DNA of 64,000 bases, from the NCBI GenBank assembly GCA_037043235.1, contig JAWRVZ010000028.1:1199501-1263500 (forward strand), in the 5' to 3' direction. The translations under genes were made by a program, and so were the position numbers. This document shows positions 10,992 to 64,000 of this stretch, in pieces; the stretch's first letter is position 1, and each line of letters opens with the position of its first letter. A model generated the notes under the pieces. The model was not told where the DNA came from and did not search any database. It saw nothing but the letters and a program-made list of their open reading frames with translations. This DNA comes from Rhodeus uyekii. Lineage: Eukaryota > Chordata > Actinopteri > Cypriniformes > Acheilognathidae.

Positions 10992-12755
10992 ATGAATTAT
11001 TACCTGATGCTCAGCAGCAGTCATGGAGAAGGTGTTCTGTCTCGGTACCAGAGCTTGCGTGTGGAGGGTCGAATGTGTGATGTTGTTTTGAAGGCAGAAG
11101 GTGTGGAGTTCCCTGCTCATCGCACTTTACTAGCCTGTTCCAGTGACTACTTCTGGTCCTTGTTCCAAGACTACACTCTGGAATCCGGTACCCGCACTAT
11201 TAGCTTGCCAGCCCTATCATCTCGGGGCCTGGAGCAGATACTGGACTTCATCTACACCTCATGGATCTCACTGTCCCCGTCCACTTTGGAGGTCACACTA
11301 CAGGCTGCCTGCTATCTACAGATCACCCATGCTATGGATCTTTGCACTCAGTACATCTCAGAAAGCATTGCTCCTGACAACTGTTGCTTTTTTGCTAACA
11401 TAGCAGCATGCTATGGCCTTTCCGAAGCCTTCACTGATAGCAACTCTTTCATTGCCAGAAACATGTGTAGAATACTTGCAACTGAGGAATACAAGGCCGA
11501 GCTAATGGAGTTAAACCTTGATTCTCTGCAGGAGGTGCTTGTAGCGGAGGATATGCCAGGAGTGAAGGAGACAGACCTTCTACAGATGGTTTTGGACTGG
11601 CTAGAATGCAATCCGCAATCTGCCCTGCAAAGTAATGCATTGCTCAGTCGGATCCGATTTGGTTTGGTGCCACCTGAAGAGCTGTCTCAACTTAGTGCAC
11701 TTAAAACTGCTCTACGTACACCCTTCATCCACAGTGTAGTGCAGAAAGCACTTAACTACCACCTTCAGGGTCCCCTACAACCTTTACTTCAAAGTGTCCA
11801 CACCAGCCTAAGAACCACAAACAAAAAGATTCTTCTGGTCGGGGGAGGACCAGAAGCTAACAGACCCCAGAATCAGATCCTAACCTACGAACCTCGCAGC
11901 AAGAAATTCCAGCCACTTCCAGCATTCTTACCAAATAAGATACAGCACCAGGGAGTATGCGTTGTTGGGAACTTCTTATTTGTACTAGGTGGTGAGGTGG
12001 TGCAGGTGGATGAGGAGAATGAAAAGACTGCTGTGATGACCGTCACTGACCAGGTGTGGCGCTTTGACCCACGGTTTGAGCAGTGGGAGGAGATGGAACC
12101 ACTCTTACAGAAGAGAGCACAGTTTGCTTGCTGTGTGATGGAAGGGGTTATTTTCGCTATCGGTGGACGGGGCCAGAAGGGTGAGCCTGCTTTTTCATCT
12201 GTGGAAAGGTACAGTATGATTGAAGGGTGCTGGCGCAGTGGTGTATCCCTACCATATTCAGTTCATGGACATGCCTGTGCCACTGTTGAAACAGGAATCT
12301 ACATCTCAGGTGGCATTCATATCAACAACCCTGAGAGCAGTAAAGAGGTGCTGTTTCTGAATTATTTTGAGGGGGACGCCTGGCAGAGACGTTGTAACAT
12401 GTCCATTGCCAGATTTGGCCACCAGATGGCAACAGTGAGGGGAAGAATTTACACCTTTTTGGGAATGTACGAGCCCTTCTGTGACATTGAATGCTACAGT
12501 CCCGAGCAAGACATGTGGACCCGTTTAAAGCCGCTATTGAATGACCGCTTCTGCTATGGTTTGACCGCAACAGGGGGCAGACGTGTGCTTATGTTCGGAG
12601 GCAGAAAATGGCAGGAAGGACAGGAGGTGTGTACAACAAATGTACTGGAGTATGACACGGAATATGATGCCTGGAGGGAAGTGTGTAAACTGCCAAGGCC
12701 CTTGTGTGGAATTCAGTGTGCCATAATGACTCTTCAAGACCCTCCGGAGACCTAA
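10992..12755 (+). CDS. klhl34: klhl34, kelch-like protein 34 (single coding exon)
   Basis: This 587-residue protein is read from the ATG at 10992. The in-frame GTG three bases earlier abuts a splice acceptor and is not a plausible start. The BTB/POZ domain is at about residues 17-125 (MCDVVLKAEG, FPAHRTLLACSSDYF). The BACK domain is at about 130-245 (CCFFANIAACYGL, LLQMVLDWLE, RIRFGLVPPEEL). About six Kelch blades follow from 275 (KILLVGGG, FLFVLGGEVV, VIFAIGGRG, GIYISGGIH, RIYTFLGMYEPFCDIE, RVLMFGGRKW). The blade with YEPFCDIE and the RFCYGL segment are typical of KLHL34, which is also encoded in one exon in human. The acidic insert I recall between early blades of the human protein is absent. 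BTB-Kelch proteins usually serve as substrate adaptors for CUL3 ubiquitin ligases; this is not proven for KLHL34. A possible poly(A) hexamer is at 13177. Confidence 0.95.
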   Translation: MNYYLMLSSSHGEGVLSRYQSLRVEGRMCDVVLKAEGVEFPAHRTLLACSSDYFWSLFQDYTLESGTRTISLPALSSRGLEQILDFIYTSWISLSPSTLEVTLQAACYLQITHAMDLCTQYISESIAPDNCCFFANIAACYGLSEAFTDSNSFIARNMCRILATEEYKAELMELNLDSLQEVLVAEDMPGVKETDLLQMVLDWLECNPQSALQSNALLSRIRFGLVPPEELSQLSALKTALRTPFIHSVVQKALNYHLQGPLQPLLQSVHTSLRTTNKKILLVGGGPEANRPQNQILTYEPRSKKFQPLPAFLPNKIQHQGVCVVGNFLFVLGGEVVQVDEENEKTAVMTVTDQVWRFDPRFEQWEEMEPLLQKRAQFACCVMEGVIFAIGGRGQKGEPAFSSVERYSMIEGCWRSGVSLPYSVHGHACATVETGIYISGGIHINNPESSKEVLFLNYFEGDAWQRRCNMSIARFGHQMATVRGRIYTFLGMYEPFCDIECYSPEQDMWTRLKPLLNDRFCYGLTATGGRRVLMFGGRKWQEGQEVCTTNVLEYDTEYDAWREVCKLPRPLCGIQCAIMTLQDPPET

Positions 12756-15700
12756 CAATTGATTACAAACACCATCCCACATACACACAGACAAACAGAT
12801 GGCTGTCATGGGGCAGAGAAAGTTGAAGGACAAGGGTATTCTTTGTATCATGGATACATGGATTGTAAAGTGGCATAAGAAACAGGATTCTATTTACCCA
12901 GATAAAGAAGACTTTGGTGGGGGTAAATTCTGTCAATTTTGTTTTACAACAAGCGGCAAGGAGCTACTGAAAGTAGGTCACTATGAATAGGGCATGGAAA
13001 GTCATAGCATTGATAGATGACTTGTCATAAAGACGGTGTCCTGAAAATGACATAGTTCCTGTATGAACACTAGAGGAAAGGACAGAACTAAAGATTACAT
13101 TTTAGGCTGCTGCACACTCTGATTACCGCATCTTGAAAGGCACGAAGAAAGGACAAACAAACAGAAAAACAGGAAAAATAAAAACAGACATAGATTTGAC
13201 TATTTGGCACTGTGTGAAGATCAAAGGTGACGGTCATAATGTCTTATGACAGAGGGACAGCTGCCATGAAGGCTGGATACAGACTGTGGATAGTAGAAAA
13301 GACCGCAGTTAAACTGAAGGAGGGTACATTCACAGATGCTACGAGAGAAAGACAAATTAGACCATTGACTTGGAAGGGTAAAGTCAAAGCAGGATAAGTG
13401 TCAAGACCACTGAGTGTGTGTGGGATGCAGACGAGCCAAAGGAGGATGAGGAGATTTTTAGTGAGCAATGACAAACAAAATTGCATAGATGTATATCTGA
13501 TAGCTCAAAAGTCAGGCCCTGCATGGAAATATAGATTCCCCATCACAGATAATATAGTGTGACTAGACGGTAAACTGCAAATAGTGAACAGCAAAAATCT
13601 TGCAAAACATACATCAATACTGAATACTGTATGATATACATCAACAGTATTCACTAGGCTTGATGATCTGTCAAAAATTCATAATATATTATTTTGTAAT
13701 AGAGTATTTGCACACGAAACCTAAAAAAAAAATGTTTTAATGAAATACTGCATATTTGTTTTTCACCTTCAATAGAAGAGGTTGCAAGTTTGATTAAATT
13801 CTGCGTTGACTTATATAAAAGCAAGCAGCATTAATCGTTGAGTCTGTATAATGAATATTGACAATTCTGCAAATAAATCAATGTAAATGAGCAGTAAAGA
13901 GAAAGTGCATAAATAAAAGATTTGACTGCTTAACATTTCTTTTGCAGTTTATGACTTTCTTTTGTTCTCATTAACACAATAGTGCTGGTAATAATAGCAA
14001 AAGAGTAAGATTTGAGTATGAGCAGCACAACTTAGTTTGCTGGTTAGATTAGATAATACCAGTAATTCCATTTTGGATAGTTTAAACTGTTTGTTTCATT
14101 AGCTTCAGGTGTGTTTAGTGTTGACCGTAACTGCCTCTTGGGGCCAAAATAAATGAGACCCATTCTCATGACCCAAGACACAACAGTTAATTTCCATCAA
14201 ATGGGAGTCCATTACCTTCACTGGACAGCCTGGAAACCAGCAAGCTTCTTGAAGATAAAAAAATGAGAAAGAATAGCTTTCTGGAGAATTGACATGTGCC
14301 TCTATTTTAACCACCCACTGGAGAAAGGTGCCTTTACTCATTGCCTGTTAAGCTGTCAAGCTCTTAATTCCTCAGGCGATTAGCTTAAATATGTTTTGGA
14401 CTGCATCAAAGTTGGAAATGCCAGCCGAGAAACTGCCATTTAGATGAATAGGAATATAAACGGATAGCTTTCTCCAGCTATAATAGACCTGCATAGGCAT
14501 TTACCAGCCTGTCAGGCAATGTGGAGGAAGCTTTTCTCCAAAGTGCATTCTAACTTGCTTCATTTACAGTATCCAGCATATAAATATATTTATACAAAAA
14601 AAACACAGGCATATACAGTAAATATTGCATGATTACATCCATAAACGTTTATTGACTCTAGGTATAACCACACTTAAATCCGGATAAAGCAATAAGTCTC
14701 TTTTTAAATAATGAAATAAAGTAAACTTTACCAGGTTGTACGCTAAACACAACACAGGAAACTGCACTGCCTAAATTACATGCCCTTAATTCATAATAAA
14801 GACAGGCAGCAGCACAGATACTGATGAACTAGATAGTTGTACGACAACTTTGTTAAAAAATGGGCTGCTAAGGAAACATAACATGATTCTCACTAAATTA
14901 ATAATAACTTTGATATATTACTAAAGTAAAATACTAATAGACATCCGTTCTAGTAGCTCCATATCCACTGGTAATCACTTTCTCCAAGAGCTAATGGATT
15001 CCCATGATTCCCATTAGCACCTGAGTCACTCAACCAAAATCAAGCTCATATTGTCATAATTACTTACAGAATGAAATGTGTTCCATTATGTCATCAAGAG
15101 TCATACCTGAAATATCAATGTACATCATATAATACACATCTTATCATACAATAAACTCTCCAGAACATTCAGGGTGTTCTTAAAAATCTCACATAAAGCG
15201 TCTTTGTGTCTGCACGGCCTTTCTGACAGTTGAAACACTGACATTAAATTATTTGGCAGCTTCGGATAAAAAAAGAAAAATAATAATAATATGTGAATGT
15301 GGTGTATCTACAAGCCACGTAGCAAGAGATGTTTTGCTCTGAGAGTTTATAAAGTCGGACGACCTACCAAACTTTGACATACATGTGATATAAGGAGTTG
15401 AGTTGCATGCTTCTGACAGATGCTGGGGTGAGTTCAGGGCAACGGCTTTGCTCGGCCGAGCCGTGCGGCGAGTCCCTGGGCTGAGACCAGCGATGTATTG
15501 TGGTGACCTTGGCTGTCATAAAAACTCACTGTTGCTTGACACAAATGTCCCTAATCTAGCAGCACTGCACATGACGACTGCATGGCAGCTTGTAGAAATG
15601 GAAAACTTGAGTCCAGATGGAAGTGTACAATAAAAATCCATAACACTTCAGCTTAAGTAAAAAAGATGAGCGGCACACCTTCTGCACGGGTACACGATGT

Positions 15701-16337
15701 CTTGTTAGTTCTGTCTCTGCTCACTTAAGGGTGAACATTTTTGCTAGGAGCATCACGTGTAGATCTATTTTCGATTATGAACTCTCATTTGAGCAGAGAC
15801 ACATAATTTCACCACATATTATCAGGAAACTGTAGTGAAGAGAACTTCCATAATCCGACTCGAGTTACAGAGATAATGCTGCTTCTGGATAATGAAGCCT
15901 GTGCAATTTTCTACCAATCAAAGCCCACACACTTCACCGCATGCTCATCCGTTATCAGAGACCCAGTTTGGCAAGGCGTTACTCTCGGTCAAGAAGTGTT
16001 TACAGCACAGACATAGAAATATTCCAGGTTCAAAACAAGCTGAATGCTATTTACAGCACTTTTGCCATTCGGTAAATTACTTCATTCAATTATTTTGACT
16101 CTTTTCTGATTGGGACAAGGCACTGATGATGTTAAAATAATGTTTAAAACTCATGTATGTTATTATTCTTAGAGATGCATTGATATATTTAGTTTTTTTA
16201 TTATATACCAGTTCAAATGAAATAAATTAGAACACTAAATAAGTTACAAATAAAACAGTAAAAGCTGAAAAGCTTCACATGCATTTGCACTAGGAATTGC
16301 AGCATTATACTGTACTGTTTAATTACATATCTAATAT

Positions 16338-16524
16338 TGGTTGCACTTTATTTTACACTATGTGCACTTATGTGTACTAAGTTAGTACTGAGTAATAGAA
16401 GGCAACTACATGGGTTAAGGTTAGGTTTAGTGGTAGGATCAGGTTTATTACCCAGTTATTGTAATCACAATAATAAGTACATAGTATGTACATGGGAACA
16501 GGACTGTAAAATAAAGTGCTACCC
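16338..16524. mobile_element. short palindromic element (ACTTTATTTTA ends)
   Basis: Inverted ends GCACTTTATTTTACA and TGTAAAATAAAGTGC enclose about 160 bp with the GGTTAAGGTTAGGTTTAGTG motif and paired GTACATAGTATGTAC words. I recognise the type from fish genomes. It encodes nothing. The superfamily is not clear from this copy. Confidence 0.6.
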
Positions 16525-18293
16525 TAATATTAGGTGATGTGTATCCAGCTGATACAATAACTAAAAAATATGATACCAATTAATTTATGCATCCTTAAAA
16601 ATATTAATAATAAGGTTTCTCAAACAACTACAGCTGAAAACTGAAAGAATTGCTTTACTAACCTTTTCTGTACATATGACCATGTCATATCCACTCTTGA
16701 CTGTGTGAAGTCAATAAACCTTGCAATAATTTTTGTAAGATAACTGGAAGTACAGCAAAAAGGATTTGGTTACACAGAGACAAATACACCCTCGGGAATT
16801 ACCAAAAGATCTTCTCCTATAAAAGTCTCACAAGGTTTATTTAGACAACTTAATTGACGCTAGAATTAATGTTAAGCACTTTAACAAGAAAAACGAAAAC
16901 GTGCCTGAAAACGCCACATTGCCTTGTCCCATAGACTTCCATTGAGAGAGCATTACTATGAGAGTAGTCAAAATTACTGTCTGTGGTAACTCTCACAAGC
17001 CATAGAAGCTCGGAATAGAAACAAGCTGATTTTGAACCAGGAATATTCATTTAAATGCCTTTTCTTGGTATACCCAAACACCCTGCGGAGATTGTGGTGA
17101 GATGAGGCAACCACATTCGTTTTCCATCGCCCTACACAAATGTACAGATGCTATAAGTCGGGGCCAGCCGATGTATAACAGCAGATCATAAATATATAGT
17201 ATGATAAAGTAGAGTATATGGTATGCTAAAGTGGCATATCACTTGTGTGTCCACTGAGAAATTTGCTTCAAAAAGACAGCCAAACACAGGAACAGCAGCA
17301 TGACAAGAGAGACAGTGTGTTTAGTGTGCAAAGGCCACCTCAGACATGCATTTCCTCTCCGAGTTCAGTCCGAAGCTTCCATTTCCAAGTTCAAGTGCTC
17401 TGGTTCTACCTCTGCTTCCTGTCTAGAGGTGTGCCAGGTTTGTTTTCGGTGCTTTGACGGCATTGTCTCTCCTTGTCTGAGCTGCTTGGAGGATCTGTAA
17501 CCATGGCAACCCTGTGTGCAGAAGTGACATACTCTTGAAGCCTGCGGGTTGCGAGTCGAGCCATTGAGAGTGTTTTGTCTGTACAGATATCTGTGCCTGC
17601 GTAAACAATGTTTTTCAAGTATTTAAAAAGCACAAGTAGATTGCCATTGCTGTCAGAATGTGAAAGTATAAGGAAAAGTGAGAAGGACCTTAGTCCGGGT
17701 AGATGCAGTATCAAATTTGAAATAATGAAAACGAGACTGTGAGGGATAACAGTGCAGTATAATTAATAGGATGGACTGTTAGGGACCTTGGTGTAACATG
17801 TAAACTTGGAATACACAGATAGCAAAAATGATGGCCGATACATTATTTTCATGCCCAAAATAAAAATTCTATGCATTTGTTTTCTAAATAATCATAATAA
17901 TACCGGTAATAAAACACTAAAAACTCAAATTAATAGTGTAAAATGCATTTTAATGTATATTTAGGGATCACAAAATTATGTTTTTAAACATTAGATGATG
18001 GCTGATTCAGTTAGGAATTATACGTTAAAAGGTAAAAATCTTTTGAATTGAAATTAAAAATTTGAAAGAATTATACAAGAAACTCACACAGTTAGATAAA
18101 GCCCATTTTAACATAAATTGGGGTCAAAATATCAACTATTACTGGTAGGTCTTATTGTGATTCCTAAAATATTCATAGATATTCTAGAACAAACACTATC
18201 TTTCACAATTGTGCAAAAAAATATCAAAAAATAACTTGAATTGTTTAAATGCATACAAACGAAAGTTAAACTTGACAGCATGAACGGTCTTAA

Positions 18294-18299
18294 TTTATT
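18294..18299 (-). promoter_or_regulatory. candidate cnksr2 poly(A) signal
   Basis: An AATAAA on the minus strand lies 272 bases downstream of the cnksr2 stop codon. It is the first perfect hexamer in a plausible position, but long 3' UTRs are common in this gene family. Confidence 0.3.
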
Positions 18300-18570
18300 G
18301 TGCACATAATCTGAGACAACCACTGGGTAATTTTATATTTTTATGACTAAATAATGTAACTGCACTTTCAATTCCAAAATCATGCATCAATATATCCCTA
18401 AATGTTAATGCTGTACATATATCCCTCACAGCCACATACTTAAAACGTCAGATTATTAGTCCATAAACACCAATTCGCCCCATACTTTATCCTGAACATC
18501 CAGTCTAAGGTCCGTGGAAGTGAGCGACACCTGCTTCAAACAATGTGCCGGTGTTTTAGTATCTGAAGTG

Positions 18571-63618
<45,048 letters not shown>

Positions 63619-64000
63619 CTGTGAAGGAGAGGTAAGATATTACTGTCATTTCAAAAATGTGTCGGCCTCTCACGTACACACACACCCACACAAAGTGCTT
63701 GAGAAAACATTTACTGTGCAAAATATCTCCACAGATGGGTTAATCATCCAAACAGCTGGATGACTGTGTTCAGAAATGTCTCTCTCTCGATCTCAGATGC
63801 TGATCTAATGTAGGAAGGTTGAACAGAGGAGAGCCCGGGGCTCAATTTAACATTCAGGCTCTGATGGAGACATTTCAAGGAGCTCCTGAGGTTCCCGCTG
63901 GGGGCCAGGACTGCTGTGAAAGTTCATGGAAAAATAGCAAATCTGCAGTGTGATCGTGTTTGTGCAGGTGTCACATGCAGTACAGTAAAACCTACATGGA
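63619..64000 (-). other. cnksr2 intron, right window edge
   Basis: No exon is recognisable in the last 382 bases. Confidence 0.6.

Larger units (their letters stand above)
12756..18570. other. intergenic between klhl34 and cnksr2 3' end
   Basis: This stretch contains the klhl34 3' UTR (AATAAA near 13177) and, at the right end, the cnksr2 3' UTR on the minus strand (AATAAA complement at 18294-18299, about 275 bases past the stop). Blocks at 14100-14560 and 15400-15640 are of balanced composition, repeat-free and non-coding, and may be regulatory. A palindromic element lies at 16338..16524. No other gene was found. Confidence 0.5.

Overview
The window is vertebrate nuclear DNA from a ray-finned fish, most likely a cyprinid (carp, barb or goldfish type). 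It has small exons with canonical GT-AG introns, it is AT-rich between genes, and it is full of teleost transposons: Tc1-like, pogo/Tigger-like, hAT, Merlin, DIRS, and short palindromic elements of kinds I associate with zebrafish and carps. The species cannot be read from the sequence alone.

Three host genes are present, in the order smpx (+), klhl34 (+), cnksr2 (-). As I recall, human Xp22.12 has the same order and relative orientations (CNKSR2, KLHL34, SMPX). smpx (2911..6400, three coding exons, 83 residues) encodes the small striated-muscle costamere protein. klhl34 (10992..12755, one coding exon, 587 residues) encodes a BTB-BACK-Kelch protein. cnksr2 covers about 45 kb of the minus strand (63618..18571). 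Seventeen coding exons were placed by splice signals and continuous phase (850 codons with stop), from the end of the CRIC region through the PDZ domain, middle region, PH domain and C-terminal tail, ending in the PDZ ligand ETHV. Its first exons (SAM and most of CRIC) lie beyond the right edge.

Layout: 1-2.9 kb, a decayed Tc1-like element and a short palindromic element; 2.9-6.4 kb smpx; 6.4-11 kb intergenic with a pogo-like element; 11-12.8 kb klhl34; 12.8-18.6 kb intergenic, mostly unique; 18.6-63.6 kb cnksr2 with repeat-loaded introns.

The most striking structure is in the 12.9-kb cnksr2 intron at 20180..33118. A complete DIRS-type tyrosine-recombinase retrotransposon (26850..32013) sits inside a non-autonomous hAT element (25669..32144, 8-bp target duplication), which itself sits inside a pogo-like element (24863..32454, TA flanks). 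The DIRS copy has identical 157-bp inverted repeats, an internal complementary region that matches both ends and fuses them at a single AAC, GTT at both outer edges, and long open frames for Gag, RT/RNase H and tyrosine recombinase. It therefore looks young. A second DIRS relative, gutted and decayed, lies at 47150..48566. Other notable items are a ~345-bp tandem repeat (36.1-37.06 kb), a TTAA-flanked element filled with ACGCAC-like words (41057..41671), a Merlin remnant (32489..32979), and a pogo-like family that appears to have multiplied after picking up an LTR-like insert.

No bacterial-type system, CRISPR array, rRNA gene or intact tRNA gene was seen. The three host genes belong to known families. 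The novelty here lies in the nested mobile DNA and the unexplained repeats.
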